Source: Curtobacterium sp. MCPF17_002 (GTDB lineage: Bacteria > Actinomycetota > Actinomycetes > Actinomycetales > Microbacteriaceae). Taken from it: 64,000 nt of DNA. Shown here piece after piece: positions 30,169 to 38,322 of this stretch. Each line of letters opens with the position of its first letter. Position 1 is the stretch's first letter. Below the pieces are notes generated by a model. That model was given only the letters and a program-made list of their open reading frames with translations, did no database searches and was not told the origin of the DNA. The translations under genes were made by a program, and so were the position numbers. The stretch spans positions 1,488,001 to 1,552,000 of the forward strand of contig NZ_CP126251.1 of NCBI RefSeq assembly GCF_003234115.2, written 5' to 3'.

Positions 30169-30258
30169 CGAATCGGGACTGCACGGACCGGCACTGACGC
30201 TCCGGTCGTGACCGAATCTCGATCTTGCGGATGACTCGGCTTCGTCGGGCGGCCAGGC

Positions 30259-31512
30259 TCAGAGCGACGTCAGCAGGCGCTTCGCCGTCGACTCCCACTG
30301 GGCGTACGCCTTCGGGTACGCGGACACCTGCACGGCCTGGGCCGCGGCGGTGACGCTCATCGACGACCACCCGGGGACGTCGAGCAGGCCGCGGGTCGTG
30401 CCCGCGTTGCCCGTGAAGAACAGCTTCGTCGCGGTCGCCGGGTCCTGCAGCGCCGCCGCGGAACCCCACCCCTGGCTCGGGCGCTGCTGGAAGAGCCCGA
30501 CCGAGTCGCGGTCGCCGTGCGGGAGGTTCCGGAGGCTCGACTCCTGCATCGCCGCGGCCAGCGCGATGACGATGCCGCGGTCGGGCACCCCGAGGGATCG
30601 TCCGACGGAGATGATCGTGGCGGCGTTGCCCCGCTGCTCGGCGGAGAGCGAGGTCCCGGACGAGGCCCCGGACCCGGAGCCGGACCCGCCTGCCGAGGGC
30701 ATCACGAGCGTCTTGCCCGCGTAGATCGTGCTCGTGTAGCTGAGGCCGTTCGCCGACAGGAGCGACGACACCGAGACGCCGTGCGCCGCCGCGATGGAGG
30801 CGATGGTGTCACCGGTGCCGATCTTCACGCTGGCGGCGCGGGCCGTTGACGACGCACCCGACGACGACGCACCCGCCGACGACCCGGCCACCGGCGCGGC
30901 CGCGGCGGACGACCCCGCCGTCGGCACGCGCAGGGTCTGCCCGGGGTAGATCACCGAGCGGGACGAGAGCGTGTTCGCGCTGAGGAGCGCCGTCGTCGAC
31001 ACGCCGACACGAGACGCGATGCCCGACACGGTGTCGCCCTGCTTCACGTGGTAGCTGCCCGTGCTCGACGTCGAGGCCGTCGACGCGGTGCGGACGGCCG
31101 GCGTCGACGCGAGGTGGAGCGTCTGGCCGGGGTGGATGATCGTGTTCCAGCCGAGGCCGTTGCGGACCAGGACCTCCTGCGCGGACAGTCCGAAGCGGGC
31201 GGCGATGCCCGACACGGTGTCGCCCTGGCGCACGGTGTACGTGGTGGGGGCCTTCGAGGTCGCGACGACGGTGGTCACCGTGGTCTGCGACGGACGGGCG
31301 ACGGCGGTGCCGAACACGGGACGGTCCCCGACGTTGCGGTCCTGGTCGACGTGCCGCTTGTGCTTGCTGTCGTCCTCGTGGTGCGTCTCGGCGTGGGCGA
31401 CCGGTCCGGTGAGGCCCGCGGTCACCGCGATCGTCCCCGCGAGGACGATGGGCATGGTGGCGAACCGGGCGGATCGTGCGCGCCGGGCGTCTTCGTCTGC
31501 AGCGTGGTCCAC
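30259..31512 (-). CDS. Secreted LysM protein with lytic-transglycosylase-like domain
   Basis: 417 residues from GTG 31512, with AGGAG 6-7 nt upstream. The signal peptide is TMPIVLAGTIAVTAGLTGPV then AHA, with cleavage probably before ETHH. Three LysM modules follow: TYTVRQGDTVSGIAARFGLS, SYHVKQGDTVSGIASRVGVS and a divergent VKIGTGDTIASIAAAHGVS, separated by Ser/Ala-rich linkers. The C-terminal domain (about 310-417) has a lysozyme-like pattern, with a candidate catalytic Glu in AAMQESSLRNL and DSVGLFQQRPSQGWG. The protein should bind and possibly cut peptidoglycan outside the cell. It stands between the PASTA kinase and the divergent Rv2175c-like gene. Confidence 0.88.
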   Translation of the reverse strand: MDHAADEDARRARSARFATMPIVLAGTIAVTAGLTGPVAHAETHHEDDSKHKRHVDQDRNVGDRPVFGTAVARPSQTTVTTVVATSKAPTTYTVRQGDTVSGIAARFGLSAQEVLVRNGLGWNTIIHPGQTLHLASTPAVRTASTASTSSTGSYHVKQGDTVSGIASRVGVSTTALLSANTLSSRSVIYPGQTLRVPTAGSSAAAAPVAGSSAGASSSGASSTARAASVKIGTGDTIASIAAAHGVSVSSLLSANGLSYTSTIYAGKTLVMPSAGGSGSGSGASSGTSLSAEQRGNAATIISVGRSLGVPDRGIVIALAAAMQESSLRNLPHGDRDSVGLFQQRPSQGWGSAAALQDPATATKLFFTGNAGTTRGLLDVPGWSSMSVTAAAQAVQVSAYPKAYAQWESTAKRLLTSL

Positions 31513-31677
31513 GGGTGTCTCCTGTTCCCTTGCGGTGAGCCGTGCGCGCGCATGCGCACTCACAGGTGCTGCAACGCTGGCATGGCGCGATTCCCAAGTC
31601 AACCAGAGAGTCAGATGTTGCGTGTGTGACGAGTGTGACGAACGAGACGGTGCGACCTCGCCCGGCACTCTGGCACC

Positions 31678-32043
31678 ATGGGGACTGTGAGCGCAGCACC
31701 CGTCGATGACACGACCCTTTCCGAGCGATGGCTGACCGTCCCCGAGCTGGTGGACCTGTTCAGCACCAGCCCCGGCCGGATCCACCGTCTGTTCGAGGAG
31801 AAGACCCTGCTCGCCGCTCGCGTCGGCGGTGTGCTCCGGGTGCCGATCGAGTTCCTCGAGGAGCGTGAGCCCATGCCCGAGCTGCGCGGCACCCTCACGG
31901 TGCTCAGCGACAACGGGTTCACCGACGACGAGGCCGTCCGGTGGATGCTCTCCACCGACGACGTGCTCGGCACCTCGCCGATCGCCGCGCTGCGCGCCGG
32001 CCGCAAGGCCGAGGTGCGTCGCGTGGCGCAGTCGCTGCTCTAG
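31678..32043 (+). CDS. Rv2175c-like DNA-binding protein
   Basis: 121 residues. It opens with a winged-helix-type HTH (SERWLTVPELVDLFSTSPGR, then IHRLFEEKTLLAARVGGVLR VPIEFLEE) followed by a conserved LRGTLTVLSDNGFTDDEAVRWM segment. Sequence and position next to a PASTA kinase and a polyprenyl synthetase match Rv2175c of M. tuberculosis, a DNA-binding substrate of PknL. Phosphorylation by the kinase here is an inference; the Thr-rich N-terminus (SAAPVDDTTLSE) is a candidate site. The start could be ATG 31678 or GTG 31687. Confidence 0.82.
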   Translation: MGTVSAAPVDDTTLSERWLTVPELVDLFSTSPGRIHRLFEEKTLLAARVGGVLRVPIEFLEEREPMPELRGTLTVLSDNGFTDDEAVRWMLSTDDVLGTSPIAALRAGRKAEVRRVAQSLL

Positions 32044-32095
32044 ACGACACGTCCACTGCTCGAGCGGTCGCCGCCCGAGACGCGACCCCCGGACG

Positions 32096-32135
32096 GACTG
32101 GAGGCGCGGTGCCAGCTGGCACCGCGCCTCCAGTC
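32096..32135. terminator. Perfect 40-bp palindrome (CTGGAGGC family)
   Basis: GACTGGAGGCGCGGTGCCAG is followed directly by its exact reverse complement (32116-32135). It sits between the convergent Rv2175c-like and polyprenyl synthetase genes, so it may terminate both. No T-tract. Confidence 0.65.
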
Positions 32136-32151
32136 GGCCTGACGGGTGCGT

Positions 32152-33270
32152 CTACGCGACGCGGCGGCTGACCGTGTCGGCCAGCGAGACGAGCTGCTCC
32201 CGCGCCGACGGCGTCAGTGGAGCCGCCTCGATCGCTGCCTTCGCGCGCTGCACGTGGCGGTCGATCGACCGCTCGACCGCTGCCACGGCGCCGGACTCGG
32301 TGAGGGTCGCGCGGAGCATCTGCACCTGCCCCTCGTCGAGGTCCGGGTCGCCGAGGAGCTCGTCGAGGAGCTGCCGGGGGCCGTTCGCGAGGGTCTTCCG
32401 CGCCGAGGCGATGAGGACGGTGCGCTTGCCCTCCCGCAGGTCGTCGCCGGCGGGCTTGCCGGTGACGCTCGGGTCACCGAACACGCCGAGCAGGTCGTCG
32501 CGGAGCTGGTAGGCGACGCCGAGGGGGAGTCCGAACGCGCGGAGCCCCTCGAGCTGCGCATCCGTGGCGCCCGCGACGAGGGCCCCGATCACGAGGGGTG
32601 CCTCGACCGAGTACTTCGCCGACTTGAAGACGATGACGCGCTGGGCGCGGACGAGGTGCTCGGCCTCGTCGATGGTCGGCCAGGCCGTCTCCTCGTGCAC
32701 GTCGAGGTACTGCCCGGCGGTGACGTCGAGCCGCATGGTGTGGAACTCCTGGCGGACGATGCGGCCGCGCGCCGGGTCGAGGAGCGCGAGCCCCTCGTCG
32801 AACACCGCGTCGCTCAGTGACAGCAGGAGGTCCCCGAGCAGCAGTGCCGAGTTCGTGCCGTACAGACCGCGGTCGCCGACCCAGCCCGACTGCTCGTGCA
32901 GGGACTCGAACCGGCGGTGCGCTGCCGGACGCCCGCGACGGGTGTCCGAGCGGTCCATGATGTCGTCGTGGACGAGGGCCGCGGCGTGGAAGATCTCGAG
33001 CGCGGCCGCGACCGTGACGATCGCCTCGGCCGTGGTCTGCCGGGAGCCCTCGGCGAGGGGGTCGAACGAGCCCGATCGGCCCGCGACGGACTGCCATCCC
33101 CAGTAGCAGAACAGTGCCCGGAAGCGCTTGCCCCCGGACAGCAGATCCCGCGCGTACTCGTCGAACGGAGCGAGGTCCGGACTGATGGCGGCGAGTCGTT
33201 CACGTTGGTCGTCCAGCGCCCGATCGATGCGCGCCGACACGAGGTCCACTAATCGCGTACTCTCAGCCAC
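32152..33270 (-). CDS. Polyprenyl (geranylgeranyl-type) diphosphate synthase
   Basis: 372 residues. The first aspartate-rich motif is VHDDIMDRSDTRRG (DDxxMD) and the second is YQLRDDLLGVFGD, with GGKRFRALFCYWG as the isopentenyl-diphosphate-binding lysine block. Both motifs are intact, so it should elongate prenyl diphosphates. Residues before the first motif are small or aromatic in a short-to-medium-chain pattern, but product length cannot be fixed. The closest neighbourhood match is idsA2 of M. tuberculosis. GTG 33270 has GGGAG just before it, and TAGGGT 7 nt upstream is a possible -10. Confidence 0.92.
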   Translation of the reverse strand: MAESTRLVDLVSARIDRALDDQRERLAAISPDLAPFDEYARDLLSGGKRFRALFCYWGWQSVAGRSGSFDPLAEGSRQTTAEAIVTVAAALEIFHAAALVHDDIMDRSDTRRGRPAAHRRFESLHEQSGWVGDRGLYGTNSALLLGDLLLSLSDAVFDEGLALLDPARGRIVRQEFHTMRLDVTAGQYLDVHEETAWPTIDEAEHLVRAQRVIVFKSAKYSVEAPLVIGALVAGATDAQLEGLRAFGLPLGVAYQLRDDLLGVFGDPSVTGKPAGDDLREGKRTVLIASARKTLANGPRQLLDELLGDPDLDEGQVQMLRATLTESGAVAAVERSIDRHVQRAKAAIEAAPLTPSAREQLVSLADTVSRRVA

Positions 33271-33353
33271 ACTCCCTACCCTAGTGGAGTGGTCGAGTCG
33301 TAGACTCGACCCACCTCAACCACGCGTCGATCCCAGGAACAGAGGGAACACAG

Positions 33354-33752
33354 ATGCCACTCTCGGAGCAAGAGCAGCGACTCCTCGAAGAGATGGAGCG
33401 GAGCCTCTACCAGAATGACTCCGACTTCGTGGCGCGCGTCACACGCCGCCAGGGTCGTCCGACCTACACGTCGATCACGCTCGGGGTGCTCGGTGCCCTC
33501 GCGGGTGTCGCGATCGTCATCGTCGGGTTGGTCCTCCGCCAGCCGCTCATCGGCATCCTCGGCTTCGTCGTGATGCTCGCCGGCGTCCTCTTCGCACTGC
33601 GACCCGGCATGCGTGCTCCGAAGGCGAAGGCGCCTCGAGCCGGTGCCCCCTCGTCCGGCGGTGCATCGCGTCCGACTGCCGGCGGCAGCAACGGCGGGTC
33701 TTTCATGGACCGCATGAACGACCGCTGGGACAAGCGGAACGACCAGAGCTAG
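33354..33752 (+). CDS. DUF3040 membrane protein
   Basis: 132 residues. The amphipathic start MPLSEQEQRLLEEMERSLYQNDSDF is the DUF3040 signature. Two adjacent membrane helices follow (SITLGVLGALAGVAIVIVGL and PLIGILGFVVMLAGVLFALR), then a flexible Gly/Ser/Pro-rich tail ending DRWDKRNDQS. The function of the family is unknown; it is widespread in actinobacteria and often lies just before mraZ, as here. GAGGG lies about 8 nt before ATG 33354. Confidence 0.9.
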   Translation: MPLSEQEQRLLEEMERSLYQNDSDFVARVTRRQGRPTYTSITLGVLGALAGVAIVIVGLVLRQPLIGILGFVVMLAGVLFALRPGMRAPKAKAPRAGAPSSGGASRPTAGGSNGGSFMDRMNDRWDKRNDQS

Positions 33753-33780
33753 GCAGGCCGCCGGCTCTCCACACTCCTCC

Positions 33781-33813
33781 ACGGGGTCGGTCCTTCGGGA
33801 CCGGCCCCGTTTT
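33781..33813 (+). terminator. Intrinsic terminator after the DUF3040 gene
   Basis: ACGGGGTCGGTCC (33781-33793) pairs with GGACCGGCCCCGT (33798-33810) across a TTCG tetraloop with one wobble pair, followed by TTTT. This is the clearest classical terminator in the window. It isolates the dcw cluster from upstream transcription. Confidence 0.85.
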
Positions 33814-33840
33814 CGCGCGCCCGGCGCCGGTGGGGTTTGG

Positions 33841-33901
33841 CGTGAGATCGCACTTCGTGCGCTTCCGGCCCCCGGCGTGGCCGCGGAAGTGCGATCTCGG
33901 C
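33841..33901. repeat. GAGATCGCACTTC hairpin repeat upstream of mraZ
   Basis: GAGATCGCACTTC (33844-33856) pairs exactly with GAAGTGCGATCTC (33886-33898). It is the same family as the elements in the gaps at 9945 and 16672. It lies in the 416-bp gap 33753-34168, which has no gene. Confidence 0.75.
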
Positions 33902-33964
33902 GGGACCCGGCGCGGGCTCAGGCCGACGCCGCGCCGTCGGAGCGGCCTCGGGGCTGCGAAAGTC

Positions 33965-33999
33965 CTCCACTTCCCTCCACGCGCTCCACTCCGCTCCAC
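33965..33999 (-). promoter_or_regulatory. Candidate MraZ box cluster, distal
   Basis: Four CTCCAC hexamers start at 33965, 33975, 33984 and 33994. Read on the reverse strand they are GTGGAG repeats, three of them AGTGGA, with a 9-10 bp period. MraZ binds direct repeats with about 10-bp spacing in other bacteria. Confidence 0.5.
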
Positions 34000-34103
34000 C
34001 TGACCGCGGATCCGCGAGAGTCCGGGCCTCGGCGACGCCGTACGAACTCCCGGACCGCCCCAGAACGGGGCACGAAGGCGATTCGGGGAGCGATTTCCTG
34101 GGC

Positions 34104-34130
34104 TTGGGGAGGGGAGTGGAGTAAAGTGGT
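34104..34130 (+). promoter_or_regulatory. mraZ promoter with proximal AGTGG repeats
   Basis: AGTGG occurs at 34115-34119 and 34125-34129, exactly 10 bp apart, with TGGGG a further 10 bp upstream (34105-34109). The repeats overlap TAAAGT (34122-34127), a good -10 hexamer. MraZ represses its own operon in E. coli by binding TGGG repeats with the same period, so autoregulation is likely. Confidence 0.55.
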
Positions 34131-34168
34131 GCACACAACGGTCCGGTGGAGCGGAGGGGAGGCCCGGC

Positions 34169-34600
34169 GTGCTGCTCGGTACCCATGCCCCGAAGCTCGA
34201 CGAGAAGGGTCGCGTGATCCTCCCCGCCAAGTTCCGGGACGAACTGTCCGGTGGGCTCGTGATGACCCGTGGCCAGGAACGCTGCGTCGTCGTCTTCGGC
34301 GCGGACACGTTCGAGCAACTGCACGAGCGCATCCGCACCGCTCCGATGACCTCGAAGCGCACCAGGGACTACATGCGCCTCTTCCTCTCGGGGGCGAGCG
34401 CAGAGACGCCCGACAAGCAGAACCGCGTCACCATCCCGCAGAACCTCCGTGAGTACGCGGGGCTCGAGCGGGACCTGACGGTCATCGGCAGCGGTGACCG
34501 TGCCGAGATCTGGTCGACCACCGCGTGGGAGGCCTACTACGCCGAGGTCGAAGAGGGCTTCGCCGACAACGACGAGGAGGTGATCCCGGGGATCTTCTGA
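34169..34600 (+). CDS. mraZ: Transcriptional regulator MraZ
   Basis: 143 residues, the standard length. Two SpoVT/AbrB-like repeats: [24 protein letters not shown] and [25 protein letters not shown], each with the DxxGR-type DNA-binding signature (DEKGR, DKQNR). The protein forms ring-shaped oligomers and controls the dcw operon. GTG 34169 has AGGGGAGG about 7 nt upstream. It is the first gene of the cluster and is preceded by its own candidate operator. Confidence 0.95.
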   Translation: MLLGTHAPKLDEKGRVILPAKFRDELSGGLVMTRGQERCVVVFGADTFEQLHERIRTAPMTSKRTRDYMRLFLSGASAETPDKQNRVTIPQNLREYAGLERDLTVIGSGDRAEIWSTTAWEAYYAEVEEGFADNDEEVIPGIF

Positions 34601-34629
34601 TCCGTGGATCGGGACTCCCAGCCGTCCGC

Positions 34630-34653
34630 CCTGACACCCCTTCCCCGGTGTCA
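34630..34653 (+). other. Hairpin between mraZ and rsmH
   Basis: CTGACACC and GGTGTCAG form an 8-bp stem around a CCTTCCCC loop in the 105-bp gap between mraZ and rsmH. There is no T-tract. It could attenuate or process the long dcw transcript; no direct evidence. Confidence 0.4.
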
Positions 34654-34705
34654 GGTCGCATGGATGGGGATCCGGACCCGCGGCCCAGGAGACGAGGGGC
34701 TGCAC

Positions 34706-35677
34706 ATGGCAGAACACGACGAACCTGCAGGCGCACCGCGGTTCCCGCACACGCCGGTGATGCTCGAGCGCATCGTCGACCTCTTCACGCCGACCCTCGA
34801 CGGGCCGGGCAAGGTCGTCGTCGACGCCACGCTCGGCATGGGCGGACACTCCGAGGGGCTGCTCGAGCGGTTCCCGGAGCTGACGCTCATCGGCCTCGAC
34901 CGCGACACCGACGCGCTCGGCATCGCGGGGGAGCGCCTCGCCCGGTTCGGCGACCGCGTCCGCCTCGTGCACACGGTCTACGACGGCATCGCCGAGGCGA
35001 TCGAGGACGAGGGCTTCACCGAGGTCGACGGGGTCCTGTTCGACCTCGGCGTCTCGTCACTGCAGCTCGACCGGGCCGAACGCGGCTTCGCGTACAGCCA
35101 GGACGCCCCGCTCGACATGCGGATGGACCGGACCGAGGGGCAGACCGCCGCCGACGTCCTGGCCACCTACGACGAGGGCGAACTGCGCCGGATCTTCCAG
35201 CGCTACGGCGAGGAGAAGCTCGCCGGCCGCTACGCCCGAGCGATCGTCGAACGGCGGGCGAACACGCCGTTCGAGATGTCCGGCGATCTCGTGCAGGTGC
35301 TGCACGACGCGACCCCGGTGGCGATCCAGCGCCAGGGTCACCCCGCCAAGCGCGTCTTCCAGGCGCTCCGCATCGAGGTCAACGCCGAACTGAGCGTCCT
35401 CGAGCGAGCCATCCCGGCGGCGCTCGACGCGATCGCGGTCGGCGGCCGGATCGTCGTCGAGTCGTACCAGTCGCTCGAGGACCGCATCGTCAAGCGGGCC
35501 CTCATCGCCCGGACGAAGTCGAGCGCCCCGGCCGACCTGCCGGTGGAGCTCCCCGAGCACGCGCCCACCTACTCCCTGGTCGTCAAGGGCGCCGAGCTGG
35601 CCGACGAGGCCGAACGCGCCGCCAACCCACGAGCAACACCCGTGCGCCTGCGCGCGGCCGAGCGGATCCGGAAGTGA
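34706..35677 (+). CDS. rsmH: 16S rRNA (cytosine1402-N4)-methyltransferase
   Basis: 323 residues. The N-terminal HTPVMLERIVDL block, SAM-binding VDATLGMGGHSEGLLERFP and GLDRDTDALGIA, then DLGVSSLQLDRAERGFAY and DAPLDMRMD are diagnostic. The C-terminal KRVFQALRIEVNAEL and SYQSLEDRIVKR complete the family pattern. It methylates N4 of C1402 in the ribosomal P site. GAGGGG about 8 nt before ATG 34706 fixes the start. The ftsL-like gene starts one base after the stop codon. Confidence 0.96.
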   Translation: MAEHDEPAGAPRFPHTPVMLERIVDLFTPTLDGPGKVVVDATLGMGGHSEGLLERFPELTLIGLDRDTDALGIAGERLARFGDRVRLVHTVYDGIAEAIEDEGFTEVDGVLFDLGVSSLQLDRAERGFAYSQDAPLDMRMDRTEGQTAADVLATYDEGELRRIFQRYGEEKLAGRYARAIVERRANTPFEMSGDLVQVLHDATPVAIQRQGHPAKRVFQALRIEVNAELSVLERAIPAALDAIAVGGRIVVESYQSLEDRIVKRALIARTKSSAPADLPVELPEHAPTYSLVVKGAELADEAERAANPRATPVRLRAAERIRK

Positions 35678-35678
35678 C

Positions 35679-36419
35679 ATGAGCACGAACCTCGCACTCG
35701 TCGACCCCGCCGTCGTCCCGTCCCGCGCCCCGCGGCCCACGCGGCACGACCGACCGGAGCTCGTCGAGGTCACGCCGACCAGGGCCCAGCGCCGCGCTCG
35801 TCCCCGGATCGCCTACGCGGTGGTGGCGGTGGCGGCGCTCGGCATCCTGCTCCTGGCGCAGCTCGGCATCAGCATGGTGCTCAGCCAGGGCGCGTACACG
35901 CTCAACTCGCTGAGCACGGAGCAGACGAACCTGTCCCGCACGCAGCAGTCGCTGTCCGAGGAACTCCGCGTCCTCGACTCCCCGCAGAACCTGGCGCGGA
36001 ACGCCCAGGCGCTCGGGATGATCGCGAACTCCACGCCGGTGTACCTCGACCCGCGGACCGGTCGTGTCTACGGCACGCCGACCCCGGCCGTCGCCGACCA
36101 GGCCACCGCAGCGACCTCGAACCAGGTGCCGAACTCGCTCCTGAAGGACGTGCCCCTCGCCGCGCAGCAGGGCGACACGTCGACGAGCAAGGAGAGCGGC
36201 TCGACGACCGGCAGCGACAGCACGACGGCGACGACCGGCAGCGACAGCACGTCGGCGACGACCGACAAGGCCGCGACGACCGACAAGGCCGCGGCGACCG
36301 ACGGGGCCGCGACGACCGACGCTGAGAAGACCGCAGGCGCCAGCGCGTCGGGCGGGGCATCCTCGACGGCCGACGTAGAGTCCGACCCGAACCAGCTCCA
36401 GGCACCCTCCACCCGGTGA
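35679..36419 (+). CDS. FtsL-like division protein with long Thr/Ser-rich tail
   Basis: 246 residues. A cytoplasmic N-terminus (1-46) and one membrane helix (IAYAVVAVAALGILLLAQLG, about 46-65) lead to a short leucine-zipper-like coiled coil (GAYTLNSLSTEQTNLSRTQQ ... LRVLDSPQNLARNAQALGM). That architecture and the position between rsmH and ftsI identify FtsL. The remaining 125 residues are low-complexity, with repeated TTGSDSTTAT, TTDKAA and TDGAAT; usual FtsL proteins are only about 100-120 residues. The tail would be extracellular and may be glycosylated or span the wall. The name rests on topology and synteny, since FtsL sequences diverge. Confidence 0.8.
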   Translation: MSTNLALVDPAVVPSRAPRPTRHDRPELVEVTPTRAQRRARPRIAYAVVAVAALGILLLAQLGISMVLSQGAYTLNSLSTEQTNLSRTQQSLSEELRVLDSPQNLARNAQALGMIANSTPVYLDPRTGRVYGTPTPAVADQATAATSNQVPNSLLKDVPLAAQQGDTSTSKESGSTTGSDSTTATTGSDSTSATTDKAATTDKAAATDGAATTDAEKTAGASASGGASSTADVESDPNQLQAPSTR

Positions 36420-36517
36420 CCTGCGGGCGCGGGCAGCCCTGACCGAGGGTCTCCCGGGAAGCCCTGACCGAGGGCTCCCTCGCCGCACCACCGCACCGCC
36501 CGGAAGGACCGCACCGC

Positions 36518-38287
36518 GTGACGAAGACGATCCGCAGCCGACGACTCCGCTACAGCGTCGTGATCATCGCCGTGATCGCCCTCGTGGCGGTCTTCGTGAT
36601 CCGACTGGTCGACATCCAGGTCGTGCAGGCAGCCGACCTCAACGAGCAGTCGAAGGCGAAGCGGAGCATCCCGGTCACGATCTACGGGACCCGCGGCTCG
36701 ATCGTGGACCGCAACGGCACCGAGCTCGCCGACAGCGTGACCCGGTACAACATCACGACGGCTCCGCGCCTGGTGAAGGAGTTCGAGGGCAAGCTCGGCG
36801 GCACCCGTGTGAAGGAGGTCACCGTCGACACGGCGCTCAAGGCGCTGGCCGAGGCCTCCGGCGGCGACGTCCCGACGATGCGGAAGAACATCGCCGCGAA
36901 CCCGAAGTCCGACTTCGCGTACTTGGTCAAGGGCCTCGACGTGAAGCACTACGAGGCGGTGACGGCGCTCGGGATCCCGTGGGTCTACAAGGAGCAGCAG
37001 GCCTCGCGGGTGTACCCGACGGCGGCGACGACGGGCAACCTCACCGGCTTCATGGGGACCGACGGCGCCCAGGCCGGCCTCGAGCTCGCGTACGACAAGT
37101 GCCTGGCGGGGTCGAACGGCTCCGAGACCTACGAGCGCGGCGAGGACGGCGTGCAGCTCCCGGGCAGCACGGTGACCACGAAGAAGGCCAAGGACGGCGG
37201 CACGCTCGAGACCACGATCGACAGTGACCTGCAGTACATGGCGGAGCAGACGATCGCGTCCGCGGCGAAGGACCTGCAGGCCGAGTCGGCGACCGCGACG
37301 GTGACGAACGTCAAGACGGGTGAGCTCCTCGCCGTGGCGGACTACCCCACGGTGGACCCGAACGACGTCGACGCGACCACCGACAAGGGTGCGTACGGTT
37401 CACGGGCGCTGACGGCGTCCTACGAGCCGGGGTCGACCATCAAGGCCGCGATCGCCGCCGCCCTGATCGACCAGGGCAAGTCGAGCCCGACCGACCAGGC
37501 CGTCGTGCCGTACTCGCGCTCGTTCCCCTGGGGCGGCACGATCCACGACTCGGAGTTCCACCCCACCGAGAACCTGACGCTGACGGGCATCCTGCGTGAC
37601 TCGTCGAACGTCGGCATCACGGAGCTCGGCTCCCGCCTGACCGCGCAGCAGCGGTACGACTACATGCAGAAGTTCGGGCTGTTCCAGCCGGAGTCGGCGA
37701 TCGACTACCCGGGCCAGCCGTCGATGGACTACGGCACGAGCCCGAACTGGGACCAGCAGACGAACATCAACTCGATGTTCGGACAGGGCATCTCGACGAC
37801 CGCGATCCAGGTCGCGAGCGTGTTCCAGACCCTGGCCAACGACGGTGTCCGGATCCCGCTGCACTTCGTGAAGGGCTGCGAGACCGCTGACGGCAAGACG
37901 ATCGACGCGCCCGACGTGCAGGGGACGCGCGTCGTGTCCGCGAACGCCGCGACCCAGGTCACCGACATGCTGCAGAGCGTGGTCACGGGCGGCACGCTGG
38001 TGGGCATGAAGCCCATCTCCGGCTACAACATCGCCGCGAAGACGGGTACGGCCGAGGTGGCCGAGGGGTCGAAGGGCTACGGCTCGCAGCGCATCACCTC
38101 GGTGGCCGGAATGGCACCCGCCGAGGACCCCCAGTATGTTGTCACGGTGACGTTCACGAAGCCGCAGACCAACAAGTGGTCGAGTGGAGCGGCTCCGGCG
38201 TTCCGCACTCTCATGTCCCAGGTGCTCGAGAAGTACCGAGTAGCCCCCTCCACGACGCAGGCACGGACCTACCCGTCCACCTGGTAG
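36518..38287 (+). CDS. ftsI: Septal peptidoglycan transpeptidase FtsI (PBP3)
   Basis: 589 residues, class B penicillin-binding protein. One N-terminal helix (YSVVIIAVIALVAVFVIRLV), a dimerisation/pedestal domain, then the transpeptidase domain with all three active-site motifs: S306-T-I-K309, S362-S-N364 and K508-T-G-T. It cross-links septal peptidoglycan together with FtsW. GTG 36518 follows GGAAGG by about 10 nt. The C-terminus ends soon after the transpeptidase domain and has no PASTA repeats. Confidence 0.95.
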   Translation: MTKTIRSRRLRYSVVIIAVIALVAVFVIRLVDIQVVQAADLNEQSKAKRSIPVTIYGTRGSIVDRNGTELADSVTRYNITTAPRLVKEFEGKLGGTRVKEVTVDTALKALAEASGGDVPTMRKNIAANPKSDFAYLVKGLDVKHYEAVTALGIPWVYKEQQASRVYPTAATTGNLTGFMGTDGAQAGLELAYDKCLAGSNGSETYERGEDGVQLPGSTVTTKKAKDGGTLETTIDSDLQYMAEQTIASAAKDLQAESATATVTNVKTGELLAVADYPTVDPNDVDATTDKGAYGSRALTASYEPGSTIKAAIAAALIDQGKSSPTDQAVVPYSRSFPWGGTIHDSEFHPTENLTLTGILRDSSNVGITELGSRLTAQQRYDYMQKFGLFQPESAIDYPGQPSMDYGTSPNWDQQTNINSMFGQGISTTAIQVASVFQTLANDGVRIPLHFVKGCETADGKTIDAPDVQGTRVVSANAATQVTDMLQSVVTGGTLVGMKPISGYNIAAKTGTAEVAEGSKGYGSQRITSVAGMAPAEDPQYVVTVTFTKPQTNKWSSGAAPAFRTLMSQVLEKYRVAPSTTQARTYPSTW

Positions 38288-38322
38288 GCCAACCCGTCCA
38301 CGTGGTGAGGAAGAAGGAGCAC

